Shown here one piece after another: positions 8,187-16,430 of a stretch of 64,000 bases of DNA. The notes under the pieces were generated by a model. It had not been told where the DNA came from, ran no database searches, and worked only from the letters and a program-made list of their open reading frames with translations. This DNA is from Bacillota bacterium (GTDB lineage: Bacteria; Bacillota; Bacilli; Paenibacillales; Paenibacillaceae), in assembly GCA_023391635.1 (NCBI GenBank), contig JAEWAQ010000015.1, positions 1-64,000 on the forward strand. Reading direction: 5' to 3'. Position 1 is the first letter of the stretch; each line of letters starts with the position of its first letter. A program made the translations under genes and the position numbers.

Positions 8187-9970
8187 AGTCATCCTATCGA
8201 ATGAGCCTTAAGCGGAAGGGTGTCTTCGTCATCACGTTATTCATCATGCTTCCATTGATCACCTTAGGCTGGTACGCCTATTCGCAATCTTCCAAGGTCA
8301 TCAAGACGCAAGTCGGAAACACGACGTTGCAGCTTGTCATGCAAAATCACGTGACCGTCGACCGCGTGCTTAGCCTGATCGATCAGAATACGATCAATAT
8401 CGCGACCGATCCTGCCATGCGCTTGGGCAAAAACGGGCTATTCCTCGCGGGCGAGCCCCAAATCGCGAACCTGCTCAACAAATATTCGTCGTTGTATATC
8501 GAGCAGCCCCTATATGCGCTGTTCGTCCCGATCCAGGCTGACAAGGCGCCCGCCGGGCGCTCCAATCGATCCGTGGGACTGCATTATATCCCGGCCGAAG
8601 ATAAACCGGATTGGTACGCGGCTTCCGCCGCGGCGGAAGGATCGGGCATCCTGACGGTCATGGAGGATCTTGGCGGATTCGAACCCCGCGGCAGGACGCT
8701 CGCCTATATCCGCTCGGTTCATGACGCGGCGCGTTCGGACAACCAGGTCGGTGCGCTCGTCGTTTCTCAGCTCAACGAGGTGTTGAAGCCGGATCTGGAA
8801 TCGATCGTCTCGCTGCACGGCGGGCAGGTGTATCTGACCGATTACGCGGGCACGGTGCTGGCGGGAAACGACGCGGGGGCGCTCGGAGACAACCTGGCAT
8901 TGCCGAGCTTGTCGGATCGGCAGCCATCCGGCTATACGTTCGTCAATGATCGAGACGGCCGATGGCTGTATGTTTACCACTTCAGCAGCAGCTTCAGCAC
9001 CCGTCTCGTGTACAAGGCGCCGATGAATGCTCTGACCGGGCAGCTCAGCCATATTCAATATACGAATATGGTCGTGACGATCCTGTATTTGTTATTGGTG
9101 CTGACTCTCGCCGCGTTCATCATGAGATCCTTGCTCAAGCCCTTGCTTCAGCTCATCGGTTACATGAAGAGTTACGATCCCGGCAAGAGCATGGCGTTCT
9201 TCCCGGGATCGCTGCGCAGAGATGAGATCGGATATCTCTTCCGTTCTTTTCAAGACATGACGAACCGGTTGAATCAGGTGGTAGAGGAGAAATACGTCAT
9301 GGAACTGAAGGGAAAAGAAATCACGCTCATGTCGCTCCATTCCCAGATTACTCCGCATTTGTTGTACAACACGCTCGATTCGATTCATTGGTTCAGCCTG
9401 AGGGGTGGCATGCCTCAGGTCGCCGAGATGATCAAGGATTTATCGACTCTGCTTCGAATCGGGCTCAGCAAAGGCAGGCAAATCATCCGGATCGAGGAGG
9501 AGCTGGAGCACGTCAAGGCGTACGTGCGGCTGCAATTGAAGCGAAGCAAAGAATCGTTCCGGATCGATTATGACATTGCGGAGGAAACGCTCTCGTACCT
9601 GGCGCCGAAGGTGATCGTTCAGCCGCTGGTGGAGAATGCGATCTTGCACGGCATTTCGAACATGGACGGCGAAGGGGAGATCCGGATCAGGAGCGAGCTT
9701 GTGCAGGATACGATCAGAATATCGGTGGAAGACAATGGATTCCGGCCTGTCGATCTGAATGAAATGACCCGCATACTCGAGGAAGACGATTCCGGCAACC
9801 TATTTGGAACGGAAGCTCGCCCACAGATGAGAAGCTACGGGATCCGCAACGTGAACAGGCGGATCAAGCTGCATTACGGCGAAGCCTACGGATTGCACTA
9901 CGAACTGAACCCGGGTGGCGGAACGATCGCGGTGCTCGTATTGCCGGCTATTCGGGCCGAGGAGGAATAG
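8183..9970 (+). CDS. YesM-type sensor histidine kinase
   Basis: A 595-residue membrane kinase: transmembrane helix near residues 13-33, an extracytoplasmic Cache-like sensor region, a second helix near 293-313, a HAMP linker, the His_kinase domain with phosphoacceptor His392 in QITPHLLYN, and a C-terminal HATPase with the N-box VVQPLVENAILHG reading VQPLVENAILHG. YesM-type kinases phosphorylate AraC-type response regulators, and one follows immediately with one base between stop and start. The upstream binding protein overlaps it by four bases, so the three are translationally coupled. The probable stimulus is an extracellular oligosaccharide bound by the lipoprotein. Confidence 0.9.
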   Translation: MKSSYRMSLKRKGVFVITLFIMLPLITLGWYAYSQSSKVIKTQVGNTTLQLVMQNHVTVDRVLSLIDQNTINIATDPAMRLGKNGLFLAGEPQIANLLNKYSSLYIEQPLYALFVPIQADKAPAGRSNRSVGLHYIPAEDKPDWYAASAAAEGSGILTVMEDLGGFEPRGRTLAYIRSVHDAARSDNQVGALVVSQLNEVLKPDLESIVSLHGGQVYLTDYAGTVLAGNDAGALGDNLALPSLSDRQPSGYTFVNDRDGRWLYVYHFSSSFSTRLVYKAPMNALTGQLSHIQYTNMVVTILYLLLVLTLAAFIMRSLLKPLLQLIGYMKSYDPGKSMAFFPGSLRRDEIGYLFRSFQDMTNRLNQVVEEKYVMELKGKEITLMSLHSQITPHLLYNTLDSIHWFSLRGGMPQVAEMIKDLSTLLRIGLSKGRQIIRIEEELEHVKAYVRLQLKRSKESFRIDYDIAEETLSYLAPKVIVQPLVENAILHGISNMDGEGEIRIRSELVQDTIRISVEDNGFRPVDLNEMTRILEEDDSGNLFGTEARPQMRSYGIRNVNRRIKLHYGEAYGLHYELNPGGGTIAVLVLPAIRAEEE

Positions 9971-9971
9971 C

Positions 9972-11570
9972 ATGTTCAACGTACTGGTGGTCGACGACGA
10001 GCATAACGTATGCGAAGGCATCCGGGACGTCATTCTCGGATCGGCATTGGAAGTGGATGAAGTCTATATGGCCATGAACGGCCACGAAGCATTGGACTAT
10101 ATCCGGATGGAACGGATCGATCTGGTGTTAACCGATATCCAGATGAACGGAATGAGCGGTATCGACCTCATGGAAGCGGTGTTCCTTGAACACCCGGGCA
10201 TTCCTTTCGTGGTGATATCCGCCCATGACGAGTTTTCCTATGCGCAGAAATGCATGCGGCTGGGCGCGAAAGATTATATCGTCAAGCCGATTTCCCCGGA
10301 GCAATTGATTGAAGTCGTCGGCAAGCTGCTGAAGAACAAGCGGGCCCTTAACCTGGAGCTCTCGCTTCAACGCAAATATTCGCTGGAAGGGGTGTATTCC
10401 ACCACGTCGCTGCTGCTCGGCGAACTGTTGAGGGAGGATAACGGTTCGGACCGTAATTTGGAGGATGTATTCGTCGGGTTGGGACTTCGGCTGAAAGGCC
10501 CCTACTTCAGTTTCGTGACCGTTCAAGTGAATTTCGACGAAGCCATGTCATTCCGGGACCGCAACCTGATCAAATACGCTTGCATGAACGTGATGGAAGA
10601 GACGATCGCGGAATGGGACGGCTATGTGTTCTATTCGGAAGGCAAGCTGGTTACGCTTCTGCAATGGGAGGAAGACCAGGAGTACGGGACTTCAAGAGGA
10701 GCCTCAAAAGTACAGATGATCGGTCAGTTGATCCATTACAATCTGCAGACTTATCTGCATCAGGATACGACGGTCGGAATCGGTCGGGTGCACCGCGGCA
10801 AGCAATGGCTGCGCCTTGCGTATAGCGAGTCAGGCGAAGCGCTGCAGAGATGGAGAGCCGACAGGGACCATGCGGTATGGTATGCGGGAGATATCGACTC
10901 GACGCAAACGCAGTCCTCGGAATGGCTGCAGAAGCTGGACGAATATGCGGGTTGGCTGGAGCGGGGGCTGGAGCGCGCAGAAGTTGAGGTCTTGGTTGAG
11001 AAACTATGCCAATCGCTCGATTGCGCCGCATGGGACCAGGACAGGTATGCCAGCTTTCTGTTGCTCGCCTGCTCGCGTATTTACGGCATGATGCTAGAAT
11101 ACAAGGAGGAGCTCGGAGACGACATCCGCCAATTCGACCCGGGGCTCCGTCTGTCCGCGCCTGCCGAGTCCGGGAAACGTCCGGAAGAGCTGAAGTCGCT
11201 GTTCCTGCGCGCCTCTGAAGTATGGAGACGCTGCATGGAAGGCAAGGATACGACGGTGATCCGGCAAGTCGTCTCGTACATTCAGGCAAGTTATCGCGAT
11301 AAGGGGCTGAATTTGCAAGAGATCGCGGCCTCCGTGTATTTAAGTCCTAATTATGTCAGTTATCTGTTCAAGAAAGGGATGGGCATGAACCTGTGGGATT
11401 ACGTCATTCAATTGCGAATGGAGGAAGCCAGGAAGCTGCTCACGAACACTTCGAAAAAAAGATACGAGATCGCCTACGAAATAGGATACGAATCGCCGGA
11501 GCACTTCAGCCGCATTTTTCGTCGTTACTTCGGCGTCACGCCGGGCGAGATGCGCAATGCGCGCGAATAA
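9972..11570 (+). CDS. YesN-type response regulator with AraC output domain
   Basis: A 532-residue regulator beginning MFNVLVVDDEHN; GGAGG six bases upstream of 9972 fixes this start over a longer in-frame one. The receiver domain (1-120) has the acidic pair VDDE, phosphoacceptor Asp55 in LVLTDIQM and the conserved Lys in IVKPIS. A central region of unknown fold follows. The C-terminal AraC double helix-turn-helix (about 430-530) contains LQEIAASVYLSPNYVSYLFK and IGYESPEHFSRIFR. It is the partner of the preceding kinase and probably activates the importer/sulfatase/GH3 genes beyond the terminator that ends this operon. Confidence 0.9.
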   Translation: MFNVLVVDDEHNVCEGIRDVILGSALEVDEVYMAMNGHEALDYIRMERIDLVLTDIQMNGMSGIDLMEAVFLEHPGIPFVVISAHDEFSYAQKCMRLGAKDYIVKPISPEQLIEVVGKLLKNKRALNLELSLQRKYSLEGVYSTTSLLLGELLREDNGSDRNLEDVFVGLGLRLKGPYFSFVTVQVNFDEAMSFRDRNLIKYACMNVMEETIAEWDGYVFYSEGKLVTLLQWEEDQEYGTSRGASKVQMIGQLIHYNLQTYLHQDTTVGIGRVHRGKQWLRLAYSESGEALQRWRADRDHAVWYAGDIDSTQTQSSEWLQKLDEYAGWLERGLERAEVEVLVEKLCQSLDCAAWDQDRYASFLLLACSRIYGMMLEYKEELGDDIRQFDPGLRLSAPAESGKRPEELKSLFLRASEVWRRCMEGKDTTVIRQVVSYIQASYRDKGLNLQEIAASVYLSPNYVSYLFKKGMGMNLWDYVIQLRMEEARKLLTNTSKKRYEIAYEIGYESPEHFSRIFRRYFGVTPGEMRNARE

Positions 11571-11584
11571 TGGAAACGCCGCAC

Positions 11585-11609
11585 ATCGCCGAAAGGCGAT
11601 TTTTCTTTT
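11585..11609 (+). terminator. Rho-independent terminator after the response regulator
   Basis: ATCGCC (11585-11590), a GAAA tetraloop, GGCGAT (11595-11600), then TTTTCTTTT. It separates the SBP-kinase-regulator operon from the importer genes. Confidence 0.85.
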
Positions 11610-11744
11610 GCCATTTTATCGGGGGCACTCACTTGCAGTTTGTAACAAAGAGCACGGTTTTTCGAGGATCGCTCATCGAATGTTCCTGCCCTTACAAGTA
11701 GAATCAAAGTGCATCAAGATTCGACATGCGAAGGGGGGACAGGA

Positions 11745-12626
11745 GTGGAGATCAAGGGAAGGCTGCGCTGGCTGCATCAGTTCGTGTTCGTCGGTCCCGC
11801 GGTGGCGGTCTTCGTTCTGATTATCGCAGTGCCGTTGATGCTGACCGGTTATTATTCCATGACCGAATGGAATGGCGTATCCGGCAGCGTGAATTGGATC
11901 GGACTCGGCAACTTCAAACAAATATTCATGGAGGATGAAGGATTCGCATCGTCGTTCCTGTTTACGTTATGGCTTACGGTTGCCATCGTCATTCTGACCA
12001 ACCTGGTCGGATTCTCGTTGGCCTATGCCTTAACGCTGCCGCTCAGGTCGCGCAACGTGCTTCGAACCGTTTTTTTCGTGCCAAATGTACTTGGGGGTCT
12101 ATTGCTCGGGTTTATCTGGAAGTTCATCTTCGTGCAGGGATTCGGGGCACTCGGCGATCTGACGAATTGGCCATTCTTTCAATGGGCATGGTTGGGTACG
12201 GAAGCAACCGCCTTCTGGGGAATTGTGATCGTCAGCGTATGGCATAACGCCGGTTATATGATGGTCATCTATATTGCCGGGTTGATGAACGTGCCCAGCG
12301 ATCTCAAGGAAGCCGCCCGTATCGACGGAGCGAGGCCATGGCAGGTGATGCGCAATGTGACGCTGCCGATGGTCATGCCGTCCATCACCGTATGTTTGTT
12401 CTTCTCGATCGCCTGGACCTTCAAGATTTACGACGTGAACTTCTCGCTGACCGGCGGGGGGCCATTCGGGTCGACGAGGTCCGTCGCGATGGACATCTTC
12501 CAGGAGGCGTTCCAATATAACCGCTTCGGTCTCGGAACGGCGAAGGCGCTGATCTTCTTCGTCATCGTTGCGCTGATTACAGCGACGCAGGTGTATCTTA
12601 CGAAGCGCCGGGAGGTGGAGATGTGA
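11745..12626 (+). CDS. Carbohydrate ABC transporter permease, MalF type
   Basis: A 293-residue inner-membrane permease with six hydrophobic helices and the EAA loop (LKEAARIDGARPW near residue 190). The GTG at 11745 is preferred because AAGGGGGG lies just upstream; an in-frame GTG at 11709 is possible. It pairs with the next permease, which overlaps it by four bases, to form the membrane pore of a CUT1 sugar importer fed by the lipoprotein at 13502. The ATPase is not encoded here; in this group a shared MsmX/MsmK ATPase usually serves several importers. Confidence 0.88.
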   Translation: MEIKGRLRWLHQFVFVGPAVAVFVLIIAVPLMLTGYYSMTEWNGVSGSVNWIGLGNFKQIFMEDEGFASSFLFTLWLTVAIVILTNLVGFSLAYALTLPLRSRNVLRTVFFVPNVLGGLLLGFIWKFIFVQGFGALGDLTNWPFFQWAWLGTEATAFWGIVIVSVWHNAGYMMVIYIAGLMNVPSDLKEAARIDGARPWQVMRNVTLPMVMPSITVCLFFSIAWTFKIYDVNFSLTGGGPFGSTRSVAMDIFQEAFQYNRFGLGTAKALIFFVIVALITATQVYLTKRREVEM

Positions 12627-13456
12627 GGAACAAGCCGCGCCCTTACGGTTTAATCGGACTGGAGCTCGGCATGGTGATCGCTGCGCTGATATGCCTCGTT
12701 CCTTTCTATTTCGTCGTTGCCAATTCATTCAAGAGCTTCGCGGAGTTGATGAACGACACGGCCGGGCTGCCTCAGGCCTTGAATTTCGCGAATTACCGCA
12801 ATGCCTGGGAATCTCTGAACCTGCCGAATGCTTTCAAGAACTCGCTGATGATTACGGTAGTCAGCAATCTTGGCCTGGCGATCATCGCATCCATGGCCGC
12901 TTACCGGATCGTTCGTTATCCGACCTTGTTTAACCGGATCTTGTTTTCGGTGTTGGTCGTCTCGATGGTCGTGCCCTTCCAGGCGATCATGATTCCCTTG
13001 ATCAAGGTTCTGAACGCCCTTCATGCGACGAACAGCGTGCCGGGCATTGTGCTCTGTTATTTCGGACTCGGCGTCGCATTCACGACCTTCCTGTTCCACG
13101 GCTTCGTCAAGGCGATTCCGAAAGAAATCGAGGAGTCGGCTGTGGTGGATGGGTGCAATCCGTTCGGCGTGTTCTGGAGAATCGTCTTTCCGCTGCTCAG
13201 ACCGATGACCATCACCGTTATTCTGCTGAACAGCTTGTGGATTTGGAACGATTTCCTGCTGCCGCTGATCGTGCTGCAAAATCCGGATTTGCGTACCGTA
13301 CAGCTCTCCATCAATTCCTTGTTCGGGGAGCACAACAATCAATGGGACTTGGCTCTGGCAGCTCTCGTCATGGGAGCCGCGCCGGTCGTCGCCTTCTTCC
13401 TGGTGCTTCAGCGTCATATCGTGGAGGGAATTTCCGCTGGCGCCGTCAAAGGTTGA
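12623..13456 (+). CDS. Carbohydrate ABC transporter permease, MalG type
   Basis: A 277-residue permease starting at GTG 12623 inside the stop of the MalF-type gene (GTGA overlap, so translation is coupled). It has six membrane helices, the EAA loop (IEESAVVDGCNPF), and the family tail VEGISAGAVKG. It is the second half of the importer pore. The order permease, permease, binding protein, enzymes is usual for Paenibacillus oligosaccharide operons. Confidence 0.9.
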   Translation: MRNKPRPYGLIGLELGMVIAALICLVPFYFVVANSFKSFAELMNDTAGLPQALNFANYRNAWESLNLPNAFKNSLMITVVSNLGLAIIASMAAYRIVRYPTLFNRILFSVLVVSMVVPFQAIMIPLIKVLNALHATNSVPGIVLCYFGLGVAFTTFLFHGFVKAIPKEIEESAVVDGCNPFGVFWRIVFPLLRPMTITVILLNSLWIWNDFLLPLIVLQNPDLRTVQLSINSLFGEHNNQWDLALAALVMGAAPVVAFFLVLQRHIVEGISAGAVKG

Positions 13457-13501
13457 TCGTATTTGCAATCTATTTAAAATTCACGTATGGGGGAAGAACA
13501 A

Positions 13502-14818
13502 ATGAAAAAATGGATGAGCCTGATCTTGTCTGCTATTCTGATGACCGTACTTCTGAGCGCTTGCGGCAGCAATCAGCCTGCTGCCGGCGACAAGCCTACT
13601 GCCAGCAACAAGCCGAGCGAAACGTCCGGAACCGGGGCGTCCAAGGGCAACGTAACCTTGACCATCATGAACGGCAAGACGAGCATTGCGGATACGTTGA
13701 CACGGCTTAAAGGAGATTATGAGAAGGAGAACCCGGGCGTAAAGCTGGAGATCGAGACGGTCAGCAGCAGCAACTACGCGACCTCCTTGAAAGCCAAGTT
13801 CGCCGCCAACCAGCCGCCCGATATTTTCTTCAATGCAGGGTATCAGGAATTGGGCACTTGGATTGACCGCTTGGAGGACCTGTCCGGCGAGCCTTGGGTG
13901 AGCGAGATGATCGATATCGCGAAAGACCCGATCTCCAAGAATGGTGCGATTTACGGCATGCCGATCAGCTTCGAGGGCTTTGGCATTCTTTACAATAAAC
14001 AAATATTCGCGGATGCGGGCATTACGGAATTGCCGAAGACGCTGTCGCAATTGGAGGCTGTTGCCGCCAAGCTGAAGGAGCAGGGGGTTCTGCCATTCTT
14101 CGTCGAGCACGCCGATGTCTACAACGGCGGCTGGTACATGACGAATATTCCGTTCGCCAGACAAGCGTCTCCCGATGATTTTCAAGCGGGGTTGAGTGCG
14201 GGCAAGGAGTCGATTACCGGCAATGCTCTGTTTGAAGACCTGTTGAATTTTGTGGATCTGACGATCAAATACGGTAATAATAATCAGCTTACAGCGGATT
14301 ACAATACCCAATTATCCGAATTCGGCAATGGCAAGGCGGCCATGACGATCGGAGGCAACTGGAACCAGCTGCAATTGGACAAGATCAACCCCGATCTGCA
14401 GGTAAGCTTAATGCCTATCCCGATTAACGAGGATTCGGATCAGAACGACAAGCTGTCGGCCGGCGTGCCTAATTACTGGGTGATCAGCAAAGATTCGAAG
14501 GTGAAAGAGGAAGCGAAGCAGTTCCTCAATTGGCTGGTCGGCTCGGAAACCGGCAAGCGCTATATCGCGAAGGAACTTAAATTCGTTCCGGCGTTCAAGA
14601 ATATCGAAGCGGCGACGGACGATCTGGGCATGATCGGAAGCGATTTGCTTGCCTATGTTAAAGCCGGCAAGACGCTCGGATGGCAATGGCCGAAGTACCC
14701 TGTCGGCATTGTCGATGAATTCGGGGCAACCTTCCAGAAATACGTGGCAGGCAAGATCAATCGCGAAGGATTGTTGAAGGAATATCAATCGACGTGGGAG
14801 AAGCTCGGCTCCAAGTAA
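13502..14818 (+). CDS. Lipoprotein sugar-binding protein of the ABC importer
   Basis: A 438-residue family 1 solute-binding protein starting MKKWMSL; GGGGGAAG upstream favours 13502 over an in-frame ATG five codons earlier. The signal peptide ends in lipobox LLSAC, followed by a flexible Pro/Ser/Thr/Ala linker. The fold shows two lobes, with typical segments MPISFEGFGILYNKQ and GGNWNQLQL. It lies 45 bp after the MalG-type gene and 24 bp before the sulfatase, in the same direction, so it should feed substrate to this permease pair. The ligand is probably a sulfated or beta-linked oligosaccharide, judged from the neighbouring sulfatase and GH3 genes. Confidence 0.9.
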   Translation: MKKWMSLILSAILMTVLLSACGSNQPAAGDKPTASNKPSETSGTGASKGNVTLTIMNGKTSIADTLTRLKGDYEKENPGVKLEIETVSSSNYATSLKAKFAANQPPDIFFNAGYQELGTWIDRLEDLSGEPWVSEMIDIAKDPISKNGAIYGMPISFEGFGILYNKQIFADAGITELPKTLSQLEAVAAKLKEQGVLPFFVEHADVYNGGWYMTNIPFARQASPDDFQAGLSAGKESITGNALFEDLLNFVDLTIKYGNNNQLTADYNTQLSEFGNGKAAMTIGGNWNQLQLDKINPDLQVSLMPIPINEDSDQNDKLSAGVPNYWVISKDSKVKEEAKQFLNWLVGSETGKRYIAKELKFVPAFKNIEAATDDLGMIGSDLLAYVKAGKTLGWQWPKYPVGIVDEFGATFQKYVAGKINREGLLKEYQSTWEKLGSK

Positions 14819-14842
14819 GCTAAAGAAAGGAAGACAAAGCTG

Positions 14843-16288
14843 ATGCCGAAGAGAGAACGGCCGAATATCGTGCTGATCACGCTGGACGAGTGCAAGGCGT
14901 CGGCGCTGGGCTGCTACGGAAACGAGGATAGCCGGACGCCGAATATGGATAAGCTGGCCGACGCGGGCATTCGTTTCACGCATGCTTTCGCCACTTGTCC
15001 GAAGTGCGTTCCTTCGCGCAGCAGCATGTTGACCGGACGGTACCCTCATTCGGAGGGACACCGCACCTTGCCGGGTTTCGCGATCCGGGAAGGGGAGGAC
15101 AACCTGATGCTGCACCTCAAGCGCGCAGGATATGAGACGGCTCTGTTCGGCGATGGCACGCATTGGGTCGACCCGGACAACCATGAACGGTGTTTCGATG
15201 TCACGGGAAGAACCACAGCTGCGCGCAAGGTGCGTCAGTTGCCGGATGAACGGGATGAGATCGGCATGTTCAGGGCGATGTACCGACCGGAAGCGTATGT
15301 GGGCGAAGAGATGGAGGATGCCCGGCAAGCGGCGCTTGCCGTCGATTATATCGACTCCCGTGCCGGGGATTCTCTGCCATTTTTCATGATCTACGATTTG
15401 CAGCTGCCGCATCCGCCTTATTTGAAAGTTGATCCGTATATTGGGGAGTTTGAGGGCAAGAAGGTTCGGGTTCCGGAGATCGAGCCGCTGAAGCAGGCGC
15501 CGGCAACGCTGAGGCGTTATCGCGAGGTATACGGACTTGAGCAGCTGGACGAGGAACAATGGCGGCAGATTGTAAGGGCGTACTACAGCATGATCGCCAT
15601 GGCCGACGACTGCATCGGGCGGGTGATCGACGCGCTCGACCGGTCCGGCTTGGTCGACGATACGATAGTCGTGCTTACTTCCGACCACGGCGATTTTGCC
15701 GGCGAGCACGGCGCCGTGGAGAAGTGGGACACGCTGTTCTACGATTGTTTGATGCATGTGCCGTTCATCGTGCGTTATCCTGCGAGAATACGGAAGGGCG
15801 GCACGAGCGAAGCGCTGACGGATAACGTGGACCTCGTACCGACGCTGCTGGAACTGTGCGGATTGCCAGGGGCGCCGGCCATTCATGGGTGGTCGCTTGC
15901 GGGGATCCTCGATGGAACCGAGACCGAGCATAAGGCGTACGTATTCGGAACCGGCGGTGTCGAAGCCCATGCGATCGACATGGCTGTGCCGACGGAAGAC
16001 GAATTTTACACGTTATACCCGACTTATGTTCACAAGCAGAAGGTGATGATTACGTTCCCGGAAACGATGCACCGGGCCAAGATGATCCGTAATCGCAAGT
16101 GGAAGTTAGTGTATCGCTTGAACGGCAGCCGGGAGCTGTACGACCTGGAGAACGATCCGGGTGAACGGCGCGATGTCTCGTCGCATCCGGAATATAAGGA
16201 AACGGTCGCGGAACTGATCGAGCAGCTGTTGCGTTTCTCCATTAGCACGGAGACCGATTATCCGGGCATACGGCATATGCTGGCCTGA
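14843..16288 (+). CDS. Cysteine-type sulfatase (family S1), cytosolic
   Basis: A 481-residue sulfatase of the alkaline-phosphatase fold. Visible features are the N-terminal metal site (NIVLITLDE), the C-x-P-x-R activation motif CVPSR with Cys55, which must be oxidised to formylglycine, and the second metal site TSDHGDFAGEHG. It removes sulfate esters from carbohydrates. There is no signal peptide, so it should act in the cytosol on imported material. No formylglycine-generating enzyme or anSME-type maturase lies in the window, so activation must come from elsewhere in the genome. It shares the operon with the importer and is followed by a GH3 enzyme. Confidence 0.9.
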   Translation: MPKRERPNIVLITLDECKASALGCYGNEDSRTPNMDKLADAGIRFTHAFATCPKCVPSRSSMLTGRYPHSEGHRTLPGFAIREGEDNLMLHLKRAGYETALFGDGTHWVDPDNHERCFDVTGRTTAARKVRQLPDERDEIGMFRAMYRPEAYVGEEMEDARQAALAVDYIDSRAGDSLPFFMIYDLQLPHPPYLKVDPYIGEFEGKKVRVPEIEPLKQAPATLRRYREVYGLEQLDEEQWRQIVRAYYSMIAMADDCIGRVIDALDRSGLVDDTIVVLTSDHGDFAGEHGAVEKWDTLFYDCLMHVPFIVRYPARIRKGGTSEALTDNVDLVPTLLELCGLPGAPAIHGWSLAGILDGTETEHKAYVFGTGGVEAHAIDMAVPTEDEFYTLYPTYVHKQKVMITFPETMHRAKMIRNRKWKLVYRLNGSRELYDLENDPGERRDVSSHPEYKETVAELIEQLLRFSISTETDYPGIRHMLA

Positions 16289-16320
16289 TCCCGTAAGGCG
16301 ATCGCGATAACAGCGGGAAT

Positions 16321-16343
16321 GAAGCCGGCGTTCTGCCGGCTTC
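16321..16343 (+). terminator. Nine-bp hairpin between sulfatase and GH3 genes
   Basis: GAAGCCGGC at 16321-16329 pairs perfectly with GCCGGCTTC at 16335-16343 around a five-base loop. The following bases (TGTGTGCTTGT) are only partly T-rich, so it may be a leaky terminator or an mRNA-processing hairpin within the operon. Confidence 0.5.
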
Positions 16344-16430
16344 TGTGTGCTTGTGCTCGTAGGACCCGGCGCGGCGTCGATGATGCGGCAGATGATGGAC
16401 AGTTGGTGAAGGTTGAAGGAGGGGCAAGGG

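Noticed and set aside
12725..13468. 247-codon minus-strand frame
   Set aside because: Antisense to the MalG-type permease; Arg/Asp/His-rich shadow.
14408..15970. 520-codon minus-strand frame
   Set aside because: Antisense to the binding-protein and sulfatase genes; His/Arg-rich shadow translation without domains.
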